A stretch of DNA of 47,057 nt. Source: JAAXHE01 sp964551635. Its GTDB lineage: Bacteria; Latescibacterota; UBA2968; GCA-2709665. The notes under the pieces are model-generated. The model made no database searches, was not told the DNA's origin, and saw only the letters and a list, made by a program, of their open reading frames with translations. The number at the start of each line of letters is the position of its first letter. Within the stretch, counting starts at the first letter, position 1. Where the stretch lies: the NCBI GenBank assembly GCA_964551635.1, contig CAZKDZ010000250.1, forward strand, positions 1 to 47,057, read 5' to 3'. Shown in pieces: positions 9,313 through 18,899 of the stretch. A program made the translations under genes and the position numbers.

Positions 9313-9906
9313 ATGATTGCCTATCTCGAAGGCAAACTGGCTGTAAACAGCCCGACGCATCTGGTTGTCGACGTTGCAGGTGTCGGCTTTTTTGTTCACA
9401 TTCCAATGTCGAGTTATGACTCAGGCCGCGGGCGTGGTGAAACCGTCAAGATACTGACTCATCTGCATGTACGCGACGATGCGCTGACGATTTACGGATT
9501 CGCAACGGAAGCCGAGCGGGACCTGTTCGAATTGCTGATTTCAGTTTCGGGAATCGGGCCCCCGTTGGCCCAGAAGATTCTCTCCGGCGTTCAGATCCGG
9601 GATTTTCGCAGGCTCGTGGTATCGGAAGACGCCACTGGACTCACCCGGATCAAGGGGATCGGCCAGAAACTGGCGCAGCGGCTTGTGCTTGAATTAAAGG
9701 ACCGGATCGACGATGCCGCGGATGACGATGTTCCGGAGGAGGTGTCGCCCGTTGTTGCGGGACGGGCGGAAGAAGCGGCGAAGGCGCTCGAGGGTCTGGG
9801 CGTACCCCACGTGAAGGCCCGCAGTGTGGTCAGCCATGCGATCGGCAACCAGGGCAGCGAGGCGCCCGTAGAAGAGATCATTCGAGAAGCGCTTCGGAGA
9901 CTGTAG
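9313..9906 (+). CDS. ruvA: Holliday junction branch migration protein RuvA
   Basis: The 197-aa product has an N-terminal OB fold ('MIAYLEGKLA...LVVDVAGVGF'), two helix-hairpin-helix motifs ('VSGIGPPLAQKIL' and 'IKGIGQKLAQRLVLELK') and a small C-terminal domain that contacts RuvB. It binds the four-way junction as a tetramer and loads RuvB. Length and order are normal for the family. It sits between ruvC and ruvB. Confidence 0.97.
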   Translation: MIAYLEGKLAVNSPTHLVVDVAGVGFFVHIPMSSYDSGRGRGETVKILTHLHVRDDALTIYGFATEAERDLFELLISVSGIGPPLAQKILSGVQIRDFRRLVVSEDATGLTRIKGIGQKLAQRLVLELKDRIDDAADDDVPEEVSPVVAGRAEEAAKALEGLGVPHVKARSVVSHAIGNQGSEAPVEEIIREALRRL

Positions 9907-9968
9907 GCTTCCGCCGGGACGTTGCGGATTCCTTGCGGGACCCTTGCGATAACGGAAGACGGTTTGAA

Positions 9969-10991
9969 ATGAACGGAAGGATAAGCGACCCCCAGATGCA
10001 GGAACGGGACCGGTTTGAAGGCGATGACCAGTTGCGCCCGGGTCGATTCGCCGATATGACGGGACAGGAGAAAGTCAAGGAAAAGCTGCGAATCGCGGTT
10101 GACGCGGCAATGCACCGGGGCGAGGCCATGGACCACGCGCTTCTCTATGGTCCACCTGGACTCGGAAAGACAACGCTGGCGTACGTCGTCGCCAACGAGC
10201 TGGGCGCCGAAATCGTGCCGACCTCCGGGCCCGTACTTGAACGCGCGGCGGACCTGGCAGGTCTGCTTACCAATCTGAACGAAAAGGACGTTCTTTTTGT
10301 TGATGAGATTCATCGCATGAACCGGGTCGTGGAGGAAACGCTGTATCCGGCTATGGAGGACTTCGTCCTGGACATCATGCTCGACAGCGGGCCCGGCGCG
10401 CGTTCTTACAGGGTTCCCCTCGATCGGTTTACGCTCATTGGCGCAACCACGCGCTTGGGCCTTCTGACCGGCCCGATGCGGGACCGGTTCGGTATTATCG
10501 AGCGGCTGGATTTCTATACCGAACAGGAACTGCAGACCATCGTTGAACGCGCAGCAAGAATACTGAAGATCAGCATTCAGTCCGAGGGCGCATACGAAAT
10601 CGCGCGGCGGTCGCGGGGTACGGCCCGGATCGCCACCCGGCTCTTGCGAAGGTCGAGGGATTATGCGCAGGCGCGTGCGCAAGGGACGATCACGCTGGAC
10701 GTTGCGGGTCGGGCGCTGGAACTGGCCGATATAGACGACGAAGGCCTGGACGAAATGGACCGGCGACTCCTGTCAATGCTGGTTGAGAAATACGGAGGCG
10801 GTCCGGTCGGTCTGAACAACCTGGCGGCCGCGCTGGGCGAGGAACCGGATACGATCGAGGACGTCTACGAGCCCTATCTGATTCAGGAAGGTTTTCTGCT
10901 GCGCACCCACAGGGGGCGCCAGGCCACGTCGCTGGCCTGGCGACACCTCGGACTGACCCCGCCGGACGGACAGCAGGGACGCCTGTTGTGA
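9969..10991 (+). CDS. ruvB: Holliday junction helicase subunit RuvB
   Basis: The 340-aa AAA+ motor shows Walker A 'GPPGLGKTT', Walker B 'VDEIHR', sensor-1 'GATTR', the arginine-finger region 'GPMRDRFGI' and a C-terminal winged helix ('...EPYLIQEGFLLRTHRGR'). It drives branch migration with RuvA. The ATG at 9969 gives a family-like start and has GGAAG about 10 nt upstream; a TTG further upstream (9933) would add 12 residues without a ribosome-binding site. The stop overlaps a GTG that could extend tsaB. Confidence 0.97.
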   Translation: MNGRISDPQMQERDRFEGDDQLRPGRFADMTGQEKVKEKLRIAVDAAMHRGEAMDHALLYGPPGLGKTTLAYVVANELGAEIVPTSGPVLERAADLAGLLTNLNEKDVLFVDEIHRMNRVVEETLYPAMEDFVLDIMLDSGPGARSYRVPLDRFTLIGATTRLGLLTGPMRDRFGIIERLDFYTEQELQTIVERAARILKISIQSEGAYEIARRSRGTARIATRLLRRSRDYAQARAQGTITLDVAGRALELADIDDEGLDEMDRRLLSMLVEKYGGGPVGLNNLAAALGEEPDTIEDVYEPYLIQEGFLLRTHRGRQATSLAWRHLGLTPPDGQQGRLL

Positions 10992-11038
10992 CGCCGCGGG
11001 GAGACAGGGGCACAGGGGTTCCGGCGTTGGGCACAGCG

Positions 11039-11722
11039 ATGTACGTGTTGGGAATCGAAACCTCGACACCCGTGTGCAGTGTCGGTCTGGTCGACGGAGA
11101 ACGGGTGTTGACGTGTTATTCCCAGAATACGGGGCTGCGGCACGCGGAACGAACGATTGCGATGGCCGAACGGGCCATTCAGGACGCAGGACTCGCGGCC
11201 GCGGACCTGCACGGGGTGGCCGTGGGATCGGGTCCGGGCTCGTTTACGGGACTTCGGATCGGGATGGCTGCCGCAAAGGGCCTGTGTTTCGCGTTGAATC
11301 TTCCACTCCTTACGGTTTCAACGCTGAAGGGCCTGGCTGCCCGGGTCGTCTTCGATCACGTGCCGGTCTGTGCGATACTCGATGCCCGCCGCGGTGAAGT
11401 CTACGCGGGTGTGTACAGTCTGCGCGGAAACACCATGACGGCTCTTCTTCCGGATACCGTGCTTCCAGTCGAAGATCTGATTCCGAAACTCCCGAAGCCG
11501 GTGTTGTTTGTTGGCGACGGCAGCTGGACGTACCGGAGCCGGATCGAGGCATGTCTGAACGAAAATGCATGGTTCGCCCCGGTCTCGGCCCATCCTTGCG
11601 GCGCGACCGTAGCGCTTCTCGGCGCTGAGGCCCTGCGCGACGGAAATGAGGTCGACCTGGCGCTGGCGGAACCCGAATACCATCGACGGAGTCAGGCCGA
11701 AAATGCCGGAAATCCAAACTAG
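11039..11722 (+). CDS. tsaB: tRNA threonylcarbamoyladenosine biosynthesis protein TsaB
   Basis: The 227-aa ASKHA-fold protein starts 'MYVLGIETSTPVCSVGLV', typical of TsaB, and has 'GSGPGSFTGLRIGMAAAKGL'. TsaB partners TsaD and TsaE to make t6A37 in ANN-decoding tRNAs. The ATG at 11039 matches family starts; a GTG at 10988, overlapping the ruvB stop, would add 17 non-conserved residues, so a translationally coupled longer form cannot be excluded. tsaB followed by rimI is a common gene pair. Confidence 0.93.
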   Translation: MYVLGIETSTPVCSVGLVDGERVLTCYSQNTGLRHAERTIAMAERAIQDAGLAAADLHGVAVGSGPGSFTGLRIGMAAAKGLCFALNLPLLTVSTLKGLAARVVFDHVPVCAILDARRGEVYAGVYSLRGNTMTALLPDTVLPVEDLIPKLPKPVLFVGDGSWTYRSRIEACLNENAWFAPVSAHPCGATVALLGAEALRDGNEVDLALAEPEYHRRSQAENAGNPN

Positions 11723-11756
11723 CGGCCCAATGGCGGAAAGAGGGAGTCTGAATTTC

Positions 11757-12272
11757 ATGCGGGTCCCATCGCAGCGGAAGATATCCGAATTCAGGCTGGA
11801 TGGAATGGACGCGGGACACCTCGACGCGGTCGTCGCGATCGAGCGAGAAGGGTTCGCGGATCCCTGGCAACGAAAAGATTTCGAAGACGCGTTAGACAGA
11901 CGGGACGGTTACAACCTGGTCTATCTGGACGGAAAACGGGTCGTCGCGTATGCGGTTGGGTTTCTTGTGACCGTCGAATATCATCTGGCCAATCTTGCGG
12001 TTCATGCCGCCTATCGGCGCCACGGACTCGGCAGGCGGTTCCTTGCGGCCGTGTTGAAGGGGCTGTCCGATCGAAATGCGGACATCGTGACCCTTGAAGT
12101 GCGGGTTTCCAATCTGTCCGCCATCGGGCTTTACCGGAAGCTCGGATTTCGGACGGTCGCGATTCGTCACGGGTATTACACATCACCCTCGGAAGATGCG
12201 CTTGTCATGCTGAAGGCGCTGAATGGACGTTTCTCCGGGTGGGTGAACGGCAAAGACACGGTTTTGCGCTGA
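11757..12272 (+). CDS. rimI: Ribosomal-protein-alanine N-acetyltransferase (RimI-like GNAT)
   Basis: The 171-aa product has the GNAT core with the acetyl-CoA loop 'YRRHGLGRRFL' (Q/R-x-x-G-x-G), strand 'VTLEVRVSNLSAIGLYRKLGF' and the family-typical end 'YYTSPSEDALVMLKAL'. RimI acetylates the N-terminal Ala of S18 in E. coli. The ATG at 11757 was chosen for AGAGGGAG 10 nt upstream; other in-frame ATGs at 11703 and 11730 exist. Next to tsaB the RimI assignment is stronger than for a lone GNAT. Confidence 0.88.
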   Translation: MRVPSQRKISEFRLDGMDAGHLDAVVAIEREGFADPWQRKDFEDALDRRDGYNLVYLDGKRVVAYAVGFLVTVEYHLANLAVHAAYRRHGLGRRFLAAVLKGLSDRNADIVTLEVRVSNLSAIGLYRKLGFRTVAIRHGYYTSPSEDALVMLKALNGRFSGWVNGKDTVLR

Positions 12273-12294
12273 ACCGAAGGCAGGCGAACGGCAA

Positions 12295-13359
12295 ATGTTC
12301 AACCAGGCGATTGTAGGACAGGAGCGGGTGACGGAGCGGCTCGAGCGCATGGCGGGAAGCGCAAATCTGCCGCATGCCCTCCTTTTTATCGGACCCGAAG
12401 GTACGGGAAAGGCGGCCGCGGCCCTCGAAATGGCGAGGAGTCTTTACTGCGACAAAGGGAACGCCGGATGCTGTGAAAATTGCCGGGGATGCAGGAAGAC
12501 AGCGGGCCTGAACCACCCTGACCTGTCTCTGCTGTTTCCGTTTTCACAGAGGTCGTCGCCCGAGACGGATCGGGAGACACTCGTGGGGATCGCGGAGGAT
12601 CCTTACGGGTACCCCCTGCCGGCCGACCATGCAACCCATTCAATCGGGCGGATTCGAAACTTGCAGAAACAGTTCGCGTATGGCGCGTTCGAAGGGGGAT
12701 GGCGGGCTGCGGTAATCCTGCATGCGGATCGGATGCGCGTGGAAGCCGCCAACGCGCTGCTGAAAACGCTCGAAGAACCCCCCGCCCGGTCTCTGTTGAT
12801 TCTCACGGCGTCCGCACAGGATTCCCTGCTGCCGACAATCGTGTCCCGCTGCCAGTGGGTGGTGTTCCCCCCCGTTTCGGTTGACGACGCGGCGCGGATG
12901 TTGTCGAATGAGCGAGGTATCGGCGACGAGGCGGCGACGTCGATAGCGCGAACCTGCGGCGGAAACCTCAGGCGTGCCCGCGAAATGGTCGATCATGAGG
13001 TCGACGGGCTGCAAGACAGGGGGTACCGGTTTCTGTCCGCGCTCCTGTGGGACAAGGAAGCCGGAATCCACGCGGCGCTGGAGAAATTGGCCGCAGACCG
13101 GGATGAAGCTCTGCAGTTGCTCGGCGGCGCGGAGACCTGGCTTCGGGACGCCCTTCTCCTCCATTACGGCGACCCCGGCAGCGTGACCCATGGCGGCCGG
13201 ATGGACGATATCCGACGACTGACCCGCGTTCTGGGTCTGGAAGGCGTCAGACGTACAGCCGAAAAGATCGAATCCCTGCGTGAGATGAACCGGCGCAACG
13301 TCAATCTGTACGTTGGCCTGGTTTCGCTTTGGCGAGAGATAAGAAGCGTCGCGAATTAG
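12295..13359 (+). CDS. holB: DNA polymerase III delta' subunit-like clamp loader protein
   Basis: The 354-aa clamp-loader AAA+ protein has P-loop 'GPEGTGKA' (33-40), a Cys cluster C59/C60-x2-C63-x2-C66 like the DnaX/HolB zinc module, 'ALLKTLEEPP' (154-163) and the SRC motif at 184-186. The P-loop ends in Ala instead of Thr/Ser, consistent with a delta' subunit that does not hydrolyse ATP. It belongs to the clamp loader that puts the beta clamp on DNA. It ends 75 bp before the metG start. A divergent DnaX is less likely given the length and lack of a tau region. Confidence 0.85.
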   Translation: MFNQAIVGQERVTERLERMAGSANLPHALLFIGPEGTGKAAAALEMARSLYCDKGNAGCCENCRGCRKTAGLNHPDLSLLFPFSQRSSPETDRETLVGIAEDPYGYPLPADHATHSIGRIRNLQKQFAYGAFEGGWRAAVILHADRMRVEAANALLKTLEEPPARSLLILTASAQDSLLPTIVSRCQWVVFPPVSVDDAARMLSNERGIGDEAATSIARTCGGNLRRAREMVDHEVDGLQDRGYRFLSALLWDKEAGIHAALEKLAADRDEALQLLGGAETWLRDALLLHYGDPGSVTHGGRMDDIRRLTRVLGLEGVRRTAEKIESLREMNRRNVNLYVGLVSLWREIRSVAN

Positions 13360-13433
13360 ACGACTTCAGGCGGGATGGGTTGAACGGGAGGGAACGACCG
13401 AGGACCGGCGATCCGGTCTTGAAGGTTGAATCT

Positions 13434-15338
13434 ATGGGGCGGTTTTACATAACAACACCGATATACTACGTGAACGACGAGCCGCACCTGGGCCACGCGT
13501 ACACAACCATAATGGCTGACGTCTTTGCCAGATATCATCGGATTGCGGGCGACGAGGTACTGTTTCTGACGGGAACGGACGAGCACGGTCAGAAGGTGGC
13601 CCAGGCAGCAAAGGAGCGCGGTATCGCCCCGCAGGATCACTGTGACGAGATGGTCGAACGCTTCCAGAGGCTCTGGGCGACCTTGAATATTTCTTGCGAT
13701 GACTTTATCCGGACAACCGAAACCAGGCACAGGCGCGTCGTTCAGCGGATTCTCCAGCGTTTATACGAAGCCGGTGAGATTTACGCGGACGACTACGAGG
13801 GATGGTACTGCGTACCGGACGAACGGTTCTGGACGGAGAAGGATCTGGTGGACGGGAAATGCCCCGAGTGTGCGCGCGAGGTGTCGCGGATATCGGAAAA
13901 GAACTATTTCTTCCGCATGGGGAAATATCAGGCCTGGCTGACGGACCGTATCCGAAACGATTCCAGGTTTGTGCTTCCCGTTTCACGCAGAAACGAAATG
14001 CTCGGTTTTCTGCGCAGGCCACTGAACGATCTCTGTATCTCCCGGCCGAAAGCCCGTCTGTCCTGGGGTATTCCGTTGCCATTCGACGAATCCTACGTGT
14101 GTTACGTCTGGTTCGACGCGCTGATCAATTACATCACAGCCGCCGGATATTCTCAGAATGAGGAAGAGTTCCAGAGGTGGTGGCCCGCATCCTGTCATCT
14201 GATCGGCAAAGATATACTGACCACGCATTGCATTTACTGGCCGACGATGTTGAAGGCGATGGGCGTAGAGACCCCGGAAACGGTGATGGCCCACGGATGG
14301 TGGCTCGTCGACGAGGAAAAGATGAGCAAGTCTCTGGGCAATGCCATACGTCCTCTTGATCTGGCCGACAAATACGGCGTGGACGCCTTTCGGTATTTTC
14401 TGGTACGGGAGATGGTGCTTGGAATGGACAGCAGTTTCGGCGAAACGGGATTCGTCCACCGGTACAATTCCGAACTGGCAAACGATCTTGGCAATCTGCT
14501 GAATCGCACCGTTGTCATGGCCAGTCGATACCTGGGTGGCAGGGTGCCTGAGGCGGATTTGAACCACCCCGACCTTTCTGCGTTGAAGTTGCAGGCGCGC
14601 AAGACTCTGGACGATGTGACCAATGCGCTGGAAGAGATGAATCCATCGAGAATTCTGGACGCGATCTGGGACCTCGTCCGGCAGGCGAATCGCTTTGTGG
14701 AGGTGCAGGCGCCGTGGAACCTGGCCAGGGATCCCGATGGCAAGGATACACTGAAGGCGACGCTCTACGGCCTACTCGAAACGATGCGCTATCTGGCGGT
14801 ACTTCTGTTTCCGGTCCTGCCGGGCAAGGCCGAGGAAATCTGGTCCCAGATTGGCGCGGATGGTGAAGTGAAGACGCAGACCATACACGGCCTTCATCCC
14901 TGGGGCGGGCTGCGCGCCGGGGCGAAGGTGAACGCCGGAAGTCCGATTTTTCCAAGGATCGACCCGGTATCAGGTGACCATTCGGAGAAAACTGACATGG
15001 ATGACAGCAAAGAAACTCTGGTCCCGTTCAGCGAGTTTCAGAAGCTCGAGTTTCGCGTGGCGACGGTGGAGTCCGCACAACGGGTCCAGGGTGCTGATCG
15101 CCTGCTGGCATTGCAGGTCAGCCTGGGTGACGAGCAGCGGCAGATCGTGGCCGGGGTGGCTGAGCAATACCTGCCGGAATCGCTGATTGGCCGCCAGATC
15201 GTGGTGGTGGCCAATCTGGAGCCGGCGACGATCCGGGGGGTGACCTCTGAAGGAATGCTGCTGGCGGCATCGGCGGACGGGCGTGTCGCCCTGCTGCAAC
15301 CCGACGCCGAAGTACCCGACGGAGCCGAGGTGGGTTGA
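13434..15338 (+). CDS. metG: Methionyl-tRNA synthetase with C-terminal tRNA-binding domain
   Basis: The 634-aa class I synthetase has 'HLGH' (18-21, HIGH box) and 'KMSKS' (296-300). The knuckle region keeps one CPEC pair (143-146) and a lone Cys126, so the zinc site is reduced compared with E. coli. From about residue 522 there is a Trbp111/EMAPII-like OB domain ('FRVATVESAQRVQGADRLLALQVSLG...GRQIVVVANLEP') that helps bind tRNA and dimerise. The ATG at 13434 has GAAGG 8 nt upstream and gives the canonical 'MGRFYITTPIYYVNDEPHLGHAY'. tatD follows after 4 bp. Confidence 0.97.
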   Translation: MGRFYITTPIYYVNDEPHLGHAYTTIMADVFARYHRIAGDEVLFLTGTDEHGQKVAQAAKERGIAPQDHCDEMVERFQRLWATLNISCDDFIRTTETRHRRVVQRILQRLYEAGEIYADDYEGWYCVPDERFWTEKDLVDGKCPECAREVSRISEKNYFFRMGKYQAWLTDRIRNDSRFVLPVSRRNEMLGFLRRPLNDLCISRPKARLSWGIPLPFDESYVCYVWFDALINYITAAGYSQNEEEFQRWWPASCHLIGKDILTTHCIYWPTMLKAMGVETPETVMAHGWWLVDEEKMSKSLGNAIRPLDLADKYGVDAFRYFLVREMVLGMDSSFGETGFVHRYNSELANDLGNLLNRTVVMASRYLGGRVPEADLNHPDLSALKLQARKTLDDVTNALEEMNPSRILDAIWDLVRQANRFVEVQAPWNLARDPDGKDTLKATLYGLLETMRYLAVLLFPVLPGKAEEIWSQIGADGEVKTQTIHGLHPWGGLRAGAKVNAGSPIFPRIDPVSGDHSEKTDMDDSKETLVPFSEFQKLEFRVATVESAQRVQGADRLLALQVSLGDEQRQIVAGVAEQYLPESLIGRQIVVVANLEPATIRGVTSEGMLLAASADGRVALLQPDAEVPDGAEVG

Positions 15339-15342
15339 GAAG

Positions 15343-16107
15343 ATGCTCGTCGATACCCATGCCCATCTCAATTTCCCGCAGTTCAAGGGCGACGAGGAGG
15401 CGGCGATCCGGCGTGCGCGTAAGGCAGGGGTTGGAATCATCGTCAACGTGGGCACGAACCTGAAGGTGAGCAGGAGCGCGCTGGATCTCGCTCGATCCCA
15501 TGAAGGGGTCTACGCGACAGTGGGTTTTCATCCGCACGACGTCGAACTGGCCGATGCGGACGGTTTGAAGGCGCTGAAGCGGCTTGTATCGAACAGGAAG
15601 GTTGTTGCCGTCGGTGAAACGGGTCTGGATTTCTTTCGCAATTATGCGCCCCGGCCCCTTCAGGAGCGGATCTTCCGGTTCCATATCCGTCTGGCGCGGC
15701 AGGAGGGACTTCCGCTTGTTATCCACAGCCGCGGCGCGGAGGACAGGGTGATGGACGTTCTCGAATCGGAAGGCGGCAATGCGGCCGGCGGAACGTTGCA
15801 CTGCTTCGGGGGCTGCGCCGACCAGGCGAAGCGGGCGGTTGACCTTGGGTTCCATCTCGGATTCGGCGGAACGGTGACGTACAATCGCTCCACGTCGTTG
15901 TCCGTGGCGCTGGACACTCCGCCCGATCGAATCCTCCTGGAAACCGATTGTCCGTACCTTGCGCCGGTACCGCACAGAGGTCGGCGAAACGAGCCGGCCT
16001 ACGTGCGGCAGATTGCCGAATTCCTGGCTGGACGCGCGGACAAGCCGTTGGACAGCTTTGCTGCTCGAACCACGGAGAATGCCCGCAGGCTTTTCGGATT
16101 GACGTGA
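15343..16107 (+). CDS. tatD: TatD family metal-dependent hydrolase (3'-5' DNase)
   Basis: The 254-aa amidohydrolase-fold protein has the metal motif 'DTHAHL' (His6, His8), 'GETGLDF', 'VIHSRGA', 'LHCFGG' and the final 'LETDCPYLAP'. The family is a metal-dependent deoxyribonuclease/quality-control enzyme. The ATG at 15343 has GAGGTGGG just upstream. Its stop TGA overlaps the ATG of rsmA by one base, implying translational coupling. metG-tatD-rsmA is a widespread order. Confidence 0.95.
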   Translation: MLVDTHAHLNFPQFKGDEEAAIRRARKAGVGIIVNVGTNLKVSRSALDLARSHEGVYATVGFHPHDVELADADGLKALKRLVSNRKVVAVGETGLDFFRNYAPRPLQERIFRFHIRLARQEGLPLVIHSRGAEDRVMDVLESEGGNAAGGTLHCFGGCADQAKRAVDLGFHLGFGGTVTYNRSTSLSVALDTPPDRILLETDCPYLAPVPHRGRRNEPAYVRQIAEFLAGRADKPLDSFAARTTENARRLFGLT

Positions 16108-16937
16108 TGATCAAGCCCAATAAGGGTCTTGCGCAGCATTTTCTGACCGATGTCGGGGCCGTCCAGAGAATCGTCAGGGCTTCAGGCGTTCAGGCCGATG
16201 ACCTGGTGGTTGAAATCGGCCCGGGCCGCGGCGCGCTGACCGGCCGGTTGTTGGCGCAGGCGGGCAAAGTCATCGGAATCGAGCGGGACGAGGCGCTCTG
16301 TGATTTCCTGAGGTCACGCTTCGGACGGGGGTTGCGTCTTCGGAACCAGGATGTACTGACGGTTGACTTTTCCGATCTGATTCGCCGGGAAGGATTTGAC
16401 CTTGCGATTCTGGTGGGAAACCTGCCGTATTACATAACGGGCGCGGTCATACAGCGAATTCTGGCTGCGCGAAACCGGTTCAGGCGGGCAGTCATAACCG
16501 TTCAACGTGAGGTTGCCCAAAGGATTGTCGCCACGCCGGGCAACAGAGACTATGGCGTTCTGTCAATTGCCGTTCAGTTGCATTCCGACCCGAAGATACT
16601 GTTTGACCTGGCCCCCGGCGTCTTCCACCCGGCACCAGGGGTCTTTTCGTCCGTGATACGGCTGGATTTCCACAGGGAGACGCGCTACCATATTCAGGAT
16701 GAGCCGTTTTTCTTTCGCGTTGTCCGTTCGGCTTTCGGTCAGCGGCGGAAGATGCTGAAAAATGCCCTGATGGGAATGGTGCATGGCAGAATGGAGATTC
16801 TGCAGCGCGTGGAAGCAATGGTGGAAATCGACTTCAGGTTGCGGCCGGAAGCCGTTTCCATACCGGAGTTTGAGCGGATTTCCCGCGCGCTAAAGGCGTC
16901 TTGCGATTCCAGCGGGCAGCTTCACGGGAGCCGATAG
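16107..16937 (+). CDS. rsmA: 16S rRNA (adenine1518/1519-N6)-dimethyltransferase RsmA (KsgA)
   Basis: The 276-aa Rossmann methyltransferase has SAM motif 'EIGPGRGALT' (36-45), acidic 'GIERD' (57-61) and the catalytic 'NLPYY' (105-109), all characteristic of KsgA/Dim1. It dimethylates the two adjacent adenines in the 3' terminal helix of 16S rRNA. It begins 'MIKPNKGLAQHFLTD', the family-typical start, directly on the tatD stop (TGATG). Confidence 0.96.
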   Translation: MIKPNKGLAQHFLTDVGAVQRIVRASGVQADDLVVEIGPGRGALTGRLLAQAGKVIGIERDEALCDFLRSRFGRGLRLRNQDVLTVDFSDLIRREGFDLAILVGNLPYYITGAVIQRILAARNRFRRAVITVQREVAQRIVATPGNRDYGVLSIAVQLHSDPKILFDLAPGVFHPAPGVFSSVIRLDFHRETRYHIQDEPFFFRVVRSAFGQRRKMLKNALMGMVHGRMEILQRVEAMVEIDFRLRPEAVSIPEFERISRALKASCDSSGQLHGSR

Positions 16938-17039
16938 CCGCCACAGGCAACCTGCCATCGCGGATTGCCGATGGGAGCGAAATGCCTGCGGGGGCGTCTT
17001 TCGCAGCATTTCCGTTCATCTATCCAGGAGAGAAGAGAA

Positions 17040-17969
17040 ATGCCTCCGATGCCGAAGGCGGACAAGATCTGGTTTAACGGAAAGTTTGTTGATTGGGACG
17101 ATGCAAGTGTCCACGTGTTGTCGCACGTGGTGCACTACGGATCCAGTGTTTTTGAAGGGATTCGCTGTTACGATACACAAAAGGGTCCGGCCTGTTTCCG
17201 TTTGACGGATCACGTGAATCGCCTTTACGATTCGGCCAAGATCTACCGCATGCCGATTCCTTATGAACGAGAAGAAATCTCACGGGCTATCCTGGAATCC
17301 ATCCGTACGAACGGGCTTCGGGGGTGTTATGTTCGACCCGTGATCTTTCGAGGATACGGCAGCCTGGGCGTGGATCCCTCGTCCTGTCCCGTAGAGGCCG
17401 TGATTGCGGTCTGGGAATGGGGCGCCTATCTTGGCGAGGAGGCGCTGGAAAAGGGCGCCGAGGTGCGTTTTTCGTCGTGGAACCGGCTGGCGCCCAACAC
17501 CATGCCCTCGCTGGCAAAGGTCGGCGCCAACTACATGAACTCGCAGTTGATCAAGCTGGAGGCGCTCGCTGATGGATACGTGGAGGGAATCGCCCTGGAC
17601 GCGCAGGGCCATGTGAGCGAAGCGAGCGGAGAGAACATCTTCATGGTGAAGAACGGCGCGATTTACACGCCCTCCACCGGATCATCGATTCTACCGGGAA
17701 TTACCCGTCACACGGTCATAACGCTGGCGCGCGAACTTGGCTACGCGGTAACACAGCGCGACATTCCCAGGGAGTCGCTGTACATCGCCGACGAAGTCTT
17801 TTTTACCGGCAGCGCGGCCGAAGTGACGCCAATAGCGCGAATTGATCACATCCCAATAGGCGAAGGGACCCGTGGACCCATCACCAAGGCTCTGCAGGAC
17901 GCGTATTTCGGCGTTGTGTCGGGCGAAACCGACGACCGGCACGGGTGGCTGACCCTTGTCTATGGGTGA
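17040..17969 (+). CDS. ilvE: Branched-chain amino acid aminotransferase
   Basis: The 309-aa PLP fold type IV enzyme has 'VVHYGSSVFEGIRCY', catalytic Lys160 in 'PSLAKVGANYMNS', and 'EASGENIFMVKNG' plus 'TGSAAEVTPI' for PLP and substrate binding. It transaminates Leu, Ile and Val. The ATG at 17040 follows AGGAGAG with 8 nt spacing. The 102-bp gap before it shows no clear promoter or terminator, so readthrough from rsmA is possible. Confidence 0.95.
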   Translation: MPPMPKADKIWFNGKFVDWDDASVHVLSHVVHYGSSVFEGIRCYDTQKGPACFRLTDHVNRLYDSAKIYRMPIPYEREEISRAILESIRTNGLRGCYVRPVIFRGYGSLGVDPSSCPVEAVIAVWEWGAYLGEEALEKGAEVRFSSWNRLAPNTMPSLAKVGANYMNSQLIKLEALADGYVEGIALDAQGHVSEASGENIFMVKNGAIYTPSTGSSILPGITRHTVITLARELGYAVTQRDIPRESLYIADEVFFTGSAAEVTPIARIDHIPIGEGTRGPITKALQDAYFGVVSGETDDRHGWLTLVYG

Positions 17970-18017
17970 ACCCACTCACTGTGGAGACCGTGTCACAAAA
18001 CAGATCTCCGGATCGGA

Positions 18018-18845
18018 ATGCATGGTATGCGTGAAATAAAGGATAAGCACGTCGCTGTCATTGGCGCCGGGAATATGGGCGGCGCGTTGATCGCGGGTCT
18101 CGTGCAATCCGGCGCCATGCCGCCGGAACGATTGACCGCGGTGGACATAGACGATGATTTGCTGGAGTCCCACCGGCGCACGCTGGGCGTCAAAACCGCC
18201 CGCGACGCCACCTCAGCCGCCGCTGAACAGGACGTGGTGGTGCTTGGATTGAAGCCCCAGGTATGGGCATCGGTCCTTACGCCGCTGGCGACGTCGCTTG
18301 CCGGAAGACAGCTGGTGATTTCGATAATGGGCGGCGTACGGACCGGGGCGATCGAGGAAGTTCTGGGTGGCCGGATCCCTGTTGTTCGGGCGATGCCGAA
18401 TATTCTCGCGCAGATCCGCGCGTCCGTAACGGCCATCTGCCCGGGCCGATTCGCAAGGGAATCGCATATGACTGCAGCCGAGGCGATTCTGGAGTCGGTC
18501 GGCGCGTCCGTGCGCCTGGACGAAGCGCAGATGGATGCGGTAACCGGGCTTTCCGGCAGCGGACCTGCCTTTGTGTACGTAATGATCGATGCGCTGGCCG
18601 ATGGGGGCGTCAGGATGGGAATTCCCAGGCCTATTGCGCTCAAGCTGGCCGCGGAAACGGTTTTCGGCGGTGCAAAGATGGTCATCGAGAGCGGGGAGCA
18701 CCCGGCGGTGTTGAAAGACCAGGTAACGTCTGCGGGCGGTACGACCATCGCCGGATTGCAGGCGTTGGAACTGGGGGGATATCGCGCCGCGCTGATGAAG
18801 GCGGTGGAAGCCGCGACCCGGAGGTCCGAGGAGCTGGGAGCCTAG
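18018..18845 (+). CDS. proC: Pyrroline-5-carboxylate reductase
   Basis: The 275-aa protein shows the NAD(P) loop 'VIGAGNMGGALI' (14-25) and the P5CR signature 'DQVTSAGGTTIAGLQALE' near the C-terminus, plus the dimer-interface 'GLSGSGPAFVYVMIDALADGGVRMG'. It catalyses the last step of proline synthesis. Two ATGs (18018 and 18027) are possible starts. proB lies 1.4 kb downstream in the same run; proA is not in the window. Confidence 0.96.
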   Translation: MHGMREIKDKHVAVIGAGNMGGALIAGLVQSGAMPPERLTAVDIDDDLLESHRRTLGVKTARDATSAAAEQDVVVLGLKPQVWASVLTPLATSLAGRQLVISIMGGVRTGAIEEVLGGRIPVVRAMPNILAQIRASVTAICPGRFARESHMTAAEAILESVGASVRLDEAQMDAVTGLSGSGPAFVYVMIDALADGGVRMGIPRPIALKLAAETVFGGAKMVIESGEHPAVLKDQVTSAGGTTIAGLQALELGGYRAALMKAVEAATRRSEELGA

Positions 18846-18899
18846 CGATGCAGTCGCCGCAACAGGGCGCCGTGCGGTGCTTTGCGGCCGGAGGACGTG